From the NCBI RefSeq assembly GCF_004014715.1, contig NZ_CP034835.1:248001-312000 (forward strand): DNA of 64,000 nucleotides, given 5' to 3'. Origin of the DNA: Pseudoalteromonas sp. R3. Lineage in GTDB: Bacteria > Pseudomonadota > Gammaproteobacteria > Enterobacterales > Alteromonadaceae. How positions within the stretch are numbered: position 1 is the first letter of the stretch; each line of letters opens with the position of its first letter. Shown here one piece after another: positions 42,884 through 51,854 of the stretch. The translations under genes and the position numbers were made by a program. The notes under the pieces were generated by a model. The model saw only the letters and a list, made by a program, of their open reading frames with translations, did no database searches and had not been told where the DNA came from.

Positions 42884-45379
42884 TTAATAGTCTTGTATCG
42901 ACAGGGATTTATTCATTATATTCTCTGGGCGAGTAAAGTTGTGTTCAAGCCAGTCCTGGAATGCGGCTTCAGGCATCGGCTGTCCAATCAGGTAGCCCTG
43001 ACCAATGTTACACTTAAACTCGACCAGTCGTGTGAGCTGTTCATGATCTTCAATCCCTTCGGCAATCACTTTCAGGCCCATGCCGTGTGCCATAGTGATA
43101 ATATTTTTTACCAGATAGGCCGACTCATTCCCTGTGTGCATATCGGCAATGAAGCTTTGGTCAATTTTTAACACATCAAATGGATACTGACGCAGATAGT
43201 TCAACGATGAGTAGCCTGTGCCAAAGTCATCCATTGAGATCAAAACCCCCATTTGCTGAAGTTTATCTAGTGTGGCCTTAATCGTGCTGTCACCACTTAA
43301 TAGCAGACCTTCGGTGATCTCCAATTCAAGTGTACCTGGTTGTAAGGCACAGTGTTCTATCAAATGCTCAACATGGCTGAGAAGTTCGGGATCATTAAAC
43401 TGACGGGGTGACAGATTAACCGCGAGTCGCAATGACGCATTAAATTGCGTATGTATTTGCTGTAAGGCTTTGGCTGCAGAGTTTAGAACAAACTTACCAA
43501 GGTCGATAATAAACCCATTTTGCTCTGCCAGGGGAATAAACTCAGCCGGAGAAATCGGGCCGAGCTTATCACTGTGCCAGCGAAGCAGCGCTTCAGCCCC
43601 AACCACTTTACGCGCCTGAAGATCCAGTTGTGGCTGATAATAGACCTCGAATTCTCCGCGCTCAAGCGCGCCTTGCATGCTTTCTTCCAGCATCAGGCGT
43701 CGTTGCAGTGAGTTGCTCATGCTTTCAGTGAATAAACAATAGGTATTGCGACCCTGCTGCTTAGCATTATACATGGCAGAGTCTGCCTTTCGCAGCAAAT
43801 CGTTGGGTGTATCGGCGTCCTGAGGAAAAAGGGCAATGCCCAGGCTCAGGGAGATATTGAAGGCACGACCGTCAATATCAAACGGTGCATGAAAGAGTTT
43901 AACCAGTTTGGTAGCGATGGGGTGAATATCAGCGTTGCTTTTCAAGTCGCCTAACAGAATGATGAACTCATCGCCACCAAGGCGCGCCACCGTGTCTTTT
44001 TCTCGCAACGCCGATTGTAGTCGCTTTGCCGAGTGTATCAGGACTTTATCACCGACTTCATGTCCCATTGAGTCATTCACTTTTTTAAAGTCATCCAGGT
44101 CAATAAAGCCAACGCCAACCATTGACTTGTCTCGTTTGGCATCGTGGATCAGCTGCTGGAGGCGGTCGAGCACCAAAAAGCGATTAGGCAAGTCTGTGAG
44201 AGTGTCGTAAAAAGCATGATGCAGGATGATTTCTTCCTGACGTTTTTTGTCTGTGATGTTGCGTACAGCAACAACTAAATTGTCCGAGTTGGGCAGAGCA
44301 CTGAGACGCGCTTCAAAATGGCGACTGCCGTCTTCAAAGGGCAGGGAATACTCAATTTGGGTAAGTTGTCCAGGTTTATCAATGCTATGTATTGCACGAT
44401 TGAATGAGCTGGCGGTCTGTGCTGGCAGTACGTCTTGCATGGTGCGACCCAAGAATTCGCTATCAGAGACAAATAAATCACTTTTCTGACCACAGTGATA
44501 TTCTAAAATGGTGCCTTCTTGATCGACGATGAAAAACAGATCTGGTAAAGCGCTAAAGATACCTTCTAAAATTGCGTGTTTACGCTTCGCTTCAGCTTCG
44601 GCTTGCTGGGTTTGCTGCCAGCCATTTTGTAAGCTGCGTGCCATGTGGTTTAAATTGTCGGCAAGGCGTTTAAATTCTCCTGTTCCCTGGGTTTCTAATT
44701 TATCACTAAAGTCAAAGCGGCTCACATGGTCACTAAGTTGCATCAACTGGGTAACTGGACGATGGATAAAAAGCCGGGTAATAATCAATACCAGCACTGT
44801 CAGCAGCACAGCCATTGTGAGGATTACGATGGTTTTCATATGGGTGTAGTGCAGTAACCTAATCGCGTGCGGCTCAACAGAATATTGCGCGTAAATCAGC
44901 GCCGGCATTGTATCGGTCTCTCGGGTATTGTCCGGTTGCTGGTATGCATCGTATGCCGTTAATAAGTAATGTGCTTTGGTGTAATCAATTGTGAACTCGG
45001 GTATGGCCTGGGAGGCTTGCACCAGCGCACTAAAATTGTCAGGGCCTGTTGCCATGGCCTGCTTTTTTTGCTCAGTACCACTGCTGTATAAGAGCTTTCC
45101 CTGTGCATCAAGTAGTGCTAAGAATTGGTATCCCTGATCGTGTGAAAATGCATCTAGGGTTGACTGAATCTCTTCAAATTCTTGCGCTTCAAAATGATGA
45201 TGTAGTGTTGAGTTGAGAATTGCCAGATCTTTTCTCAGGGTGGCTTCGCTGAGCAATAATAAACTTTCTTTCTGAGTATGGTGGTGCAGCTGCACTAACC
45301 CTAACGCCAGTAAAGCGGCAAACATAAAGGCACCGAGAGTTAACCATAGTTTGAGATCAATGGAGTACAGTTTTGTCAC
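42884..45379 (-). CDS. membrane GGDEF-EAL c-di-GMP signalling protein with PAS domain
   Basis: 831 residues. TM1 at about 11-30, a periplasmic sensor region to about 180, TM2 at about 182-204, HAMP at about 206-258, PAS at about 270-380 (FFIVDQEGTILEYHCG), GGDEF at about 390-550 with an intact RLGGDEFIILLGD, and EAL at about 565-810 with an intact GAEALLRWHS, ELEITEGLL and DDFGTGYSSLNYLR. Both catalytic signatures look intact, so it may make or degrade c-di-GMP. The partner orn in the window could remove pGpG. Monocistronic. Confidence 0.95.
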   Translation of the reverse strand: MTKLYSIDLKLWLTLGAFMFAALLALGLVQLHHHTQKESLLLLSEATLRKDLAILNSTLHHHFEAQEFEEIQSTLDAFSHDQGYQFLALLDAQGKLLYSSGTEQKKQAMATGPDNFSALVQASQAIPEFTIDYTKAHYLLTAYDAYQQPDNTRETDTMPALIYAQYSVEPHAIRLLHYTHMKTIVILTMAVLLTVLVLIITRLFIHRPVTQLMQLSDHVSRFDFSDKLETQGTGEFKRLADNLNHMARSLQNGWQQTQQAEAEAKRKHAILEGIFSALPDLFFIVDQEGTILEYHCGQKSDLFVSDSEFLGRTMQDVLPAQTASSFNRAIHSIDKPGQLTQIEYSLPFEDGSRHFEARLSALPNSDNLVVAVRNITDKKRQEEIILHHAFYDTLTDLPNRFLVLDRLQQLIHDAKRDKSMVGVGFIDLDDFKKVNDSMGHEVGDKVLIHSAKRLQSALREKDTVARLGGDEFIILLGDLKSNADIHPIATKLVKLFHAPFDIDGRAFNISLSLGIALFPQDADTPNDLLRKADSAMYNAKQQGRNTYCLFTESMSNSLQRRLMLEESMQGALERGEFEVYYQPQLDLQARKVVGAEALLRWHSDKLGPISPAEFIPLAEQNGFIIDLGKFVLNSAAKALQQIHTQFNASLRLAVNLSPRQFNDPELLSHVEHLIEHCALQPGTLELEITEGLLLSGDSTIKATLDKLQQMGVLISMDDFGTGYSSLNYLRQYPFDVLKIDQSFIADMHTGNESAYLVKNIITMAHGMGLKVIAEGIEDHEQLTRLVEFKCNIGQGYLIGQPMPEAAFQDWLEHNFTRPENIMNKSLSIQDY

Positions 45380-45594
45380 CTGAACGCCTCACTTATTATG
45401 CTTGTTGTGACACCTATCTGTGTTGTTCAGAAGCCTCTACTGTCATTCTCGATGGCTTACCTTATGTCACAGTCCTCTTACTAAGTGTAGCTGATATAGG
45501 CCAATTATTATCTGTATTCTCAAATACACACATTGTTAGCCAGGATCTGGCAGTCTTAAGTGTTTTGTCCAAGTGAACTCATATCTGTTCGGTG

Positions 45595-46170
45595 TTATCC
45601 GGTGAAGAGTTGCAGCGTGATCTTTACTTCGTCAGACTCAAACTCGGCAACACCCTCATAGCCTTCAATGTTGTAGTTAAAGCTGAAGAAACGACGCAGC
45701 CACAGGTCGTCTTTATTGTCCTTCAGCACTTCGATGGAAATATCCATCAGGCTTTCAGCTACATTCATACCGACCGCAAACAGAGGATTGGTCGCCGCGG
45801 CCACGACTTTGCGGGTGAGTTCGCCAAATGCTGCGGTTTTTCGAACCTTAGCCATCAGCTTGGCCGTGCTGCGAATATCACTGTCACCTTCTAAGACGGC
45901 AATATGGGCATCAAGGAAGCGTGGGATCTGTCCGGCACGATTACGATAAATGGTGTAACCCGCAGGGCCAAAGCCAATGGTGCCGCCTTCGCTGACTGGC
46001 ATTACGTTTAGCTCCATATTAAATGAATGATCTGCTACCCCGTCACTCACAGCACTAAATACCTTAATCTCAAACTTACTTTCGCTGAGTAACTTGTCGA
46101 CGAAGCCCTGCGATTTAACATGAATTGACATAATACGCAGTTCGACATCGGTAAACATTTGATTGGGCAT
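45595..46170 (-). CDS. unrecognised conserved-looking cytosolic protein
   Basis: 191 residues from the ATG at 46170, which has AAGGA upstream (the frame is open to 46227). No signal peptide or transmembrane helix. The N-terminal half looks beta-rich (FTDVELRIMSIHVKSQGF, FEIKVFSAVSDGVADHSF), a charged helical middle (about 95-145) follows, and the end is beta-strand-like. No family was recognised. Codon use is like its neighbours. It lies alone between the GGDEF-EAL gene and tRNA-Ile. Confidence 0.65.
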   Translation of the reverse strand: MPNQMFTDVELRIMSIHVKSQGFVDKLLSESKFEIKVFSAVSDGVADHSFNMELNVMPVSEGGTIGFGPAGYTIYRNRAGQIPRFLDAHIAVLEGDSDIRSTAKLMAKVRKTAAFGELTRKVVAAATNPLFAVGMNVAESLMDISIEVLKDNKDDLWLRRFFSFNYNIEGYEGVAEFESDEVKITLQLFTG

Positions 46171-46325
46171 GAAATAAATCCTTTGATATGCGGAGGTGTT
46201 AGAATACTTGGAACCAGAATAGGGCACTAAGGTTTTTGGTTCTAAGGTAAACTAGCTGAGAATAATAAAAGTCATCAGGTTTGATGACGAGAATTGATAC
46301 ATAAACGTACTAAAGAAGGTAGAAA

Positions 46326-46402
46326 TGGTGGCCCCACCTGGACTTGAACCAGGGACCTACCGATTATGAGTCGGGTGCTCTAACCAACTGAGCTATAGGG
46401 CC
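46326..46402 (-). tRNA. tRNA-Ile (CAU; lysidine-modified, ileX-like)
   Basis: 77 nt with encoded CCA. Acceptor GGCCCTA/TGGGGCC, anticodon loop CTCATAA (anticodon CAT). Overall sequence is closest to E. coli ileX rather than to Met tRNAs, so the C34 is expected to be changed to lysidine by TilS to read AUA. Transcribed leftward, downstream of two 5'-end elements. Confidence 0.92.
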
Positions 46403-46472
46403 ATTTCTAAATTGTAGTGCTCAATAAATTCATCCATGAAGCGAGGTCCTGTCGGCGTCCTGCCTCCACCTC

Positions 46473-46527
46473 AACAAGCTGCGAAGCGATGCTTCGGTCT
46501 TGTTTCGCCCAACTGAGCTATAGGGCC
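46473..46527 (-). repeat. tRNA-Ile 5'-end/hairpin element 1
   Basis: Begins with GGCCCTATAGCTCAGTTGG, identical to tRNA-Ile positions 1-19. It then becomes a two-stem hairpin at 46473-46504: outer AACAAG/CTTGTT, inner CGAAGC/GCTTCG with a 3-nt loop. It is exactly 125 bp upstream of the tRNA 5' end. Confidence 0.88.
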
Positions 46528-46597
46528 ATTTTCAAATTGTAGTGCTCAATAAATTCATCCATGAAGCGAGGTCCTGTCGGCGTCCTGCCTCCACCTC

Positions 46598-46652
46598 AAC
46601 AAGCTGCGAAGCGTTGCTTCGGTCTTGTTTCGCCCAACTGAGCTAAAGGGCC
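46598..46652 (-). repeat. tRNA-Ile 5'-end/hairpin element 2
   Basis: Same design, 125 bp further upstream. The 5' part is GGCCCTTTAGCTCAGTTGG (one change) and the hairpin loop differs by one base (AAC for ATC) while both stems are unchanged. The whole 125-bp unit, including the linker, is repeated almost perfectly. Confidence 0.88.
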
Positions 46653-46717
46653 ATTTCTAAATTGTAGTGCTCAATAAATTGTGCGTGCTTTTTAGCACAG
46701 ACCTAAAAAGCGCTGGC

Positions 46718-46746
46718 AGTATAAAAATTTTTAACAGGCTTGTCAC
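46718..46746 (-). promoter_or_regulatory. promoter of the tRNA-Ile locus
   Basis: On the minus strand: GTGACA, 17 bp, TATACT, 66 bp before element 2. Transcription would run through both 5'-end elements into tRNA-Ile. Confidence 0.78.
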
Positions 46747-46856
46747 TAGCAAAAGAGGAAAAAGTCGCACATATCTGATTCAATTGCTTAATAAAAAGCC
46801 AAACTAGTGTGCTAAGCCTGTTTCTTTATTCGGTTCGTCCACTTTACATCTGTAAG

Positions 46857-47222
46857 TTAGATCCAGACATCGTTTTGTGCGGTGAGGGAGCTGTCGGTAT
46901 CTCCGGTGTTGACGACTCCTTTGGGTTCGACAATAAGTACCTGACACTCTTGCTCGGCATAAGGTTTGTGCTCTGCACCCTTGGGCACAACCAGCATGTC
47001 ACCTGCTTTCAGATGCTCTGTGCGGTCGCGAAAGGCAATGTGCATCTCGCCGGATAATACGATAAATACTTCGTCGGTGTCGGGGTGATCGTGCCAGACA
47101 AATTCCCCCTGAAGTTTTACCAGTTTGAACTGATAGTCGTTCATTTCGGCAATGACTTTTGGGCTCCAGTGCTCTGAAAACAGCGCCAGTTTTTCGGCAA
47201 AATTAATGGGTGCGTGTGACAT
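46857..47222 (-). CDS. small cupin-domain protein
   Basis: 121 residues, a single cupin barrel. The metal-binding motif region is WHDHPDTDEVFIVLSGE followed by a second motif around VPKGAEHKPYAEQE, giving the usual His/His/Glu/His set. Small cupins of this type can be isomerases, dioxygenases or binding proteins; no specific function is visible. It lies 63 bp downstream of cysQ on the same strand and may be read through with the cys cluster. Confidence 0.85.
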   Translation of the reverse strand: MSHAPINFAEKLALFSEHWSPKVIAEMNDYQFKLVKLQGEFVWHDHPDTDEVFIVLSGEMHIAFRDRTEHLKAGDMLVVPKGAEHKPYAEQECQVLIVEPKGVVNTGDTDSSLTAQNDVWI

Positions 47223-47285
47223 AACATTTCCTTATGGTGACGGACATAAGAGAGAAGCCTTACCCGACCGGATAAGGCACTGTGA

Positions 47286-48053
47286 TTAGTTGAGTCGTGA
47301 AACCACAAAGTAAGGGTTCAGATAAGACTCTTTTTGATTGTACAGCAGGGGGCTGCCGTCCAGCTGAGTGACGGTTGCACCGGCGATTTTCGCCACTGCA
47401 TGTCCGGCACCGGTATCCCATTCACTGGTGGGGCCCAGGCGCGGATACACATCGGCAGCACTTTCCGCCACCAGACAAAGTTTCAGTGAACTGCCTTTTG
47501 GCACCATGTTCACATCATCAAATTGTTTGAGGTAGTCAGCCAGGTCCGGCGAAGGGTGAGAGCGTGAGCCCACCACCTGGATGGTGCCCTGATTGTCTTT
47601 GCGGGTGACTTTTAGCTCAATTCGGGCCTCGCCGCATTCTTTGAAAGCGCCGATGCTGTTGGCGGCGAAGTAACTGACGTTCAGTGCGGGCGCATGGACC
47701 ACGCCCATCACCGGCTCACCGTTTTCAATCAGAGCAATGTTGACCGTGAACTCACCGTTTTTCTTAATAAACTCTTTTGTGCCGTCGATGGGGTCAACCA
47801 GCCAGTAGCGCTGCCAAGTTTGGCGTTCCTGCCAGCTTATTTCGGCGCTTTCCTCACTGAGGATAGGTAAATCCGGAGTCAGCGTTTGCAGGCCTGCCGT
47901 GATCACCTCATTGGCGGCTAAGTCGGCGTCGGTGACTGGGCTTTTATCGTCTTTATATTCAACGTTAAAGTCTTTGGCATAAATGGTGAGGATCTTGTCT
48001 CCGGCGCGTCGGGCCAGATTGACGATTTCCTCCAGTAAGTCGGTGTCGTTCAT
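47286..48053 (-). CDS. cysQ: 3'(2'),5'-bisphosphate nucleotidase
   Basis: 255 residues of the inositol-monophosphatase fold. Motifs: SEESAEISW-type glutamates, VDPIDGTKEFIKKNGEFTVN and EWDTGAGHAV, which bind Mg. It hydrolyses PAP, the toxic by-product of PAPS reduction, to AMP. Its place at the end of a sulfate-assimilation cluster matches that role. It follows cysC by 15 bp. Confidence 0.95.
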   Translation of the reverse strand: MNDTDLLEEIVNLARRAGDKILTIYAKDFNVEYKDDKSPVTDADLAANEVITAGLQTLTPDLPILSEESAEISWQERQTWQRYWLVDPIDGTKEFIKKNGEFTVNIALIENGEPVMGVVHAPALNVSYFAANSIGAFKECGEARIELKVTRKDNQGTIQVVGSRSHPSPDLADYLKQFDDVNMVPKGSSLKLCLVAESAADVYPRLGPTSEWDTGAGHAVAKIAGATVTQLDGSPLLYNQKESYLNPYFVVSRLN

Positions 48054-48068
48054 GGTATTTCCTTGGTA

Positions 48069-48668
48069 CTACAGATGAATTATCTCGCGCTGTTGCAGAT
48101 ACGCTACCAGCTGTTGCACCGATTGGTCCAGACTATTTTCACCGGTATTTATACGGATCTCCGGATTTTTTGGCGGTTCATAGTCTGAGTCTATGCCGGT
48201 AAAGTGTTTGATCTCGCCGGCGCGGGCCTTTTTATACAGGCCTTTCGGGTCCCGCTGTTCACACACCTCCAGTGGTGTATCCAGATAAACTTCAATAAAC
48301 TCGGCGTCTTCAACCAGGTCGCGAACCATATCGCGCTCGGCCTGGAATGGTGAGATAAAGGCGGTGAGTACGATCAGGCCAGCATCGACCATGAGTTTGC
48401 TCAGCTCACCCACACGGCGAATGTTCTCAACCCGATCTGCATCGCTGAATCCGAGATCTTTACACAGTCCATGACGTACGTTGTCGCCATCGAGCAGGTA
48501 AGTGTGCGCGCCGAGCTGTTGCAGGGCACTTTCCAGTGCATTGGCCACGGTGCTTTTACCCGAGCCAGAATAGCCGGTAAACCACAGAATAACCGGGCGA
48601 TGGCCCTTTTGTTCGCTGCGATGTGTTTTATTCACGGCATAGTTATGCCAGACAATATTCGTATCCAT
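48069..48668 (-). CDS. cysC: adenylylsulfate kinase
   Basis: 199 residues. P-loop kinase converting APS to PAPS: Walker A in [17 protein letters not shown], the APS-binding segment [16 protein letters not shown] and the phospho-acceptor loop [10 protein letters not shown]. It is 12 bp downstream of the permease gene in the cys cluster. Confidence 0.96.
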   Translation of the reverse strand: MDTNIVWHNYAVNKTHRSEQKGHRPVILWFTGYSGSGKSTVANALESALQQLGAHTYLLDGDNVRHGLCKDLGFSDADRVENIRRVGELSKLMVDAGLIVLTAFISPFQAERDMVRDLVEDAEFIEVYLDTPLEVCEQRDPKGLYKKARAGEIKHFTGIDSDYEPPKNPEIRINTGENSLDQSVQQLVAYLQQREIIHL

Positions 48669-48680
48669 AATTCCTATCCA

Positions 48681-50408
48681 CTAAAACGGGAAAACCAAGG
48701 GGATCAGCGTCAGCACAGTGATCGAGTAAATAATTGAAAGTGGCAGGCCCACAGTCACATAATCTTTGATCCGATAATTGCCTGCACTGTATACCATCAG
48801 ATTTGTCTGATAGCCAAAGGGGGAAATAAAACTAGCCGATGCACCAAAGGCGACCGCCATCACAAAGGGGAGCGGGTTTACACCAAAGCCAATGGCCAGT
48901 GCATACGCTACTGGGAATGACAGCGCAGCCGCGGCATTATTGGTGATCAATTCAGTGAACACGACGGTCATGACAAAAATAGCAATAAAGGCACCATACG
49001 GGCCAAAGTCGCCCAGCACATAGAACAGTGCATCGGAAATTTGTCCGGCTAAGCCGGTGTCTATCATCAGTTTAGCTAAGCCAATGGCACTGCCGACAAT
49101 GGCAAGCAACTCAATGGGAAAACGACGTTTCATTTCGCTGACTTTGATGGAGCCAAACAGCACCAGTCCAAGTAATAAAACCATCAGGCCTTTGACTAAT
49201 GGCACAATATCGAAGATACCCAGGCCGAGCACGGCAACAAAGGCAGCCATCACTTTATTCGATTGTGGCTGCGTTAAATGGGTTTGCAAGTCCAGGCCAG
49301 AGATATAAACAAATTCGCGTTTCAGGTCGGGCAACTGGTAAAAATCTCCGCCAGGGGCAAGGATCAAAGAATCTCCCGCCTGTAACTTGACCTGACCCAG
49401 GCCGCCGGGCAGTCGGTCGTGACCACGACGAATGGCAATCACCGCGGCATGAAACTGTTCGCGAAAGCGGATCTCTTTGAGTGTTTTGCCCAAAAATTTA
49501 GACGACTGACTGATCACCACTTCCACTAAGTGCTCGGCGTCTTTTTCGTGCTTGTCGTGTACTACCTGTAACCCGTCGAAACGACGTAATAAAGGTACAG
49601 ACTTGATATCGCCAACAAACAACAGCACATCACCCTGCTGGATTTCCTGTTGTGGGGTAACGGCGCAAATGCGGCGCTCGCCGCGGATGATTTCTGCCAG
49701 GAACAAATCGCGCAGATCGCGCAGGCCATTTTCTTCAACCGTACGGCCAATCAGTTTTGAGCCTGCCGTCACTTTCCCTTCCAGATAAAACGGCACAACC
49801 TCTTCTTCTTTGCGGCCATGGTCCGGCAAAAACTTCAGTAATAGGATAATGGTAACCAGGCCCACACTCAGTGCGCCAATGCCAACCAGGGTAAAATCAA
49901 AAAAGCCCAGTGGCGCCATACCTGCTTCGATGGCAAAGCCATTGACGATTAAATTGGTCGAGGTGCCGATCAGGGTTAGTGTACCACCCAGAATCGCCGT
50001 GTACGACAGTGGCAGTAATAACTTAGAAGGCGAGTGGGTTTTGCTTTCTTTAATGGTACTGATCAAAGACGCAACAACGGCGGTATTGTTGGTAAAAGAC
50101 GACAAAAAGGCCGTGGATAACCCCAGCTTCATCACCGAGCGCGCCAGCGAGCCGTTGGCCAGCGAGCGGGCCAGATATTGCACCAGAGTGGTTTTTTCAA
50201 TGGCGATAGACACCAGAACCAGTAAAACCAGAGTGATCAAGGATGGGTTTGCATAATTGACCAGCATGGTTTCAAGGTCGATCAATCCGGCCAGATAGGC
50301 GCTGCTGATAGCGCCCACAAATAACCAGGCCGGATTAAGTCGCGTGCCAAAAAGACACGCGACCAGCACGAGCATGATGCCTGTTAAGATGATCTGCTCT
50401 AGCAGCAT
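48681..50408 (-). CDS. SLC13-type sulfate permease with TrkA_C domains
   Basis: 575 residues. An N-terminal membrane half (about 1-195) and a C-terminal one (about 385-575) of the ArsB/NhaD/DASS superfamily flank two cytosolic TrkA_C/RCK-C domains (about 205-370). The motif SFTNNTAVVASL and its mirror ELITNNAAAALSF are the twin SNT/TNN substrate-binding repeats of SLC13 carriers. Location between cysN and cysC makes sulfate the likely substrate, as proposed for similar proteins in marine bacteria that lack the CysTWA importer. The substrate is inferred from context. Confidence 0.88.
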   Translation of the reverse strand: MLLEQIILTGIMLVLVACLFGTRLNPAWLFVGAISSAYLAGLIDLETMLVNYANPSLITLVLLVLVSIAIEKTTLVQYLARSLANGSLARSVMKLGLSTAFLSSFTNNTAVVASLISTIKESKTHSPSKLLLPLSYTAILGGTLTLIGTSTNLIVNGFAIEAGMAPLGFFDFTLVGIGALSVGLVTIILLLKFLPDHGRKEEEVVPFYLEGKVTAGSKLIGRTVEENGLRDLRDLFLAEIIRGERRICAVTPQQEIQQGDVLLFVGDIKSVPLLRRFDGLQVVHDKHEKDAEHLVEVVISQSSKFLGKTLKEIRFREQFHAAVIAIRRGHDRLPGGLGQVKLQAGDSLILAPGGDFYQLPDLKREFVYISGLDLQTHLTQPQSNKVMAAFVAVLGLGIFDIVPLVKGLMVLLLGLVLFGSIKVSEMKRRFPIELLAIVGSAIGLAKLMIDTGLAGQISDALFYVLGDFGPYGAFIAIFVMTVVFTELITNNAAAALSFPVAYALAIGFGVNPLPFVMAVAFGASASFISPFGYQTNLMVYSAGNYRIKDYVTVGLPLSIIYSITVLTLIPLVFPF

Positions 50409-50438
50409 AGATAACTCCCGTTAACAGGCATAAGGCCG

Positions 50439-51854
50439 TTACTTCAGCTTACTTAAATCAAGCGCTTGCCAGTGTGGGAAGTGCTTGCGAACCAGGGCAT
50501 TCAACTCCAGCTCAAATTCGCTGAACTGTTGCTTCTCACTGACTTGCTCATCCAGAATGGCATCGATCATGCCTGCGCCTACGGTCAGGTTGCTCAGACG
50601 ATCAATCAGGATAAAGGCGCCCGTTTCGTGGTTATCACGATATACATCGGCAGCAATGGTTTCCGTCAGCTCCAGCGTAACAATAGCAATTTCATTTAGC
50701 TGCAGGCTATCAGCCTCACCATGTTCTAGCGTATTGACGTCAATGGTGTGGTCAATTTGTTTCACGATGGCTGCCGTACTCTTCGCACCTAGCTTAAAGT
50801 TATACGTTTTGCCCAGCACCAGAGGCGCTTCGTGCATCCACACCAGCTTGGCCTGGATCAGGTTGGTTGCCTTAGTGGATGAGTCTGCCGGGACAATCAC
50901 ATCACCACGGCTGACATCCACTTCGTCATTCAAGGTGATGGTCAGCGCCTGACCGGTCTCAGCTTGTTCGAGGTTACCGTCGAAGGTGACCAGTTCTTTG
51001 ATGGTACTGGTTTTACCCGAAGGTAAAATCTTAACCGCCTGACCAACACTTAGTGCACCAGACGTCAAGGTGCCCTGAAAGCCACGGAAGTCCAGATTAG
51101 GACGTACTACATACTGCACCGGGAAGCGGGCTTCAAATGCACTGTTTGGCTCAGCAGCCGGAGAATCTTCCAGCAGCGCCATCAGTGGCTGATCAGTGTA
51201 GTAAGGCGTGTGCTCAGAACGGGTAACGACGTTGTCACCTTTCAGAGCCGAAATTGGCACGAATTTGATGTCATTGACGTCCAGCTGCTCTGCAAACTTC
51301 AGGTAATCGGCTTTGATTTTCTCGAACACGGCTTCATCAAAGTCAACGATGTCCATTTTGTTGATGGCCACAACAAATTGCTTGATACCCAGCGAGTCAC
51401 AGATAAAGCTGTGGCGCTTGGTCTGGATCTGCACACCATAGCGGGCATCTACCAGAATAATCGCCAGATCGCTGGTTGAAGCGCCGGTAACCATGTTGCG
51501 GGTGTATTGCTCGTGTCCTGGGGTGTCAGCGATGATGAACTTGCGTTTGGCCGTCGAGAAGTAGCGATAGGCTACGTCGATGGTGATACCTTGTTCACGC
51601 TCTGCCTGCAAACCATCAACCAGCAAGGCAAGATCCAGCTCTTCACCGGCATTACCGACTTTTTCGTTGTCTTTATGCAGCGCTGCTAACTGATCTTCAT
51701 AGATCTGGTGGCTGTCGTGCAACAAACGACCGATCAGGGTGGATTTACCGTCGTCTACACTGCCGCAGGTCATCATGCGCAACAGGCTCTTGTCCTGCTG
51801 ACGTGACAAGTAGGTTTCAATCCCCAGTTCTTTTACTTCATTTGCGGTAGACAT
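50439..51854 (-). CDS. cysN: sulfate adenylyltransferase large subunit (GTPase)
   Basis: 471 residues. EF-Tu-like GTPase that drives APS synthesis by CysD. G1 is SVDDGKSTLIGRLLHD, G3 is ADTPGHEQYTRN and G4 is INKMDIVDF. Domains II and III follow. There is no C-terminal kinase fusion, consistent with a separate cysC. It overlaps cysD by 1 bp (TAATG). Confidence 0.97.
   Translation of the reverse strand: MSTANEVKELGIETYLSRQQDKSLLRMMTCGSVDDGKSTLIGRLLHDSHQIYEDQLAALHKDNEKVGNAGEELDLALLVDGLQAEREQGITIDVAYRYFSTAKRKFIIADTPGHEQYTRNMVTGASTSDLAIILVDARYGVQIQTKRHSFICDSLGIKQFVVAINKMDIVDFDEAVFEKIKADYLKFAEQLDVNDIKFVPISALKGDNVVTRSEHTPYYTDQPLMALLEDSPAAEPNSAFEARFPVQYVVRPNLDFRGFQGTLTSGALSVGQAVKILPSGKTSTIKELVTFDGNLEQAETGQALTITLNDEVDVSRGDVIVPADSSTKATNLIQAKLVWMHEAPLVLGKTYNFKLGAKSTAAIVKQIDHTIDVNTLEHGEADSLQLNEIAIVTLELTETIAADVYRDNHETGAFILIDRLSNLTVGAGMIDAILDEQVSEKQQFSEFELELNALVRKHFPHWQALDLSKLK

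Noticed and set aside
45373..45576. 67-residue open frame on the plus strand between the GGDEF-EAL gene and the unknown gene
   Set aside because: No ribosome-binding site and it begins inside the start region of the opposite gene; composition not protein-like enough to support.
46497..46660. Possible additional tRNA genes beside tRNA-Ile
   Set aside because: Only the first 19 nt of the tRNA are present; no anticodon, T arm or 3' acceptor strand.
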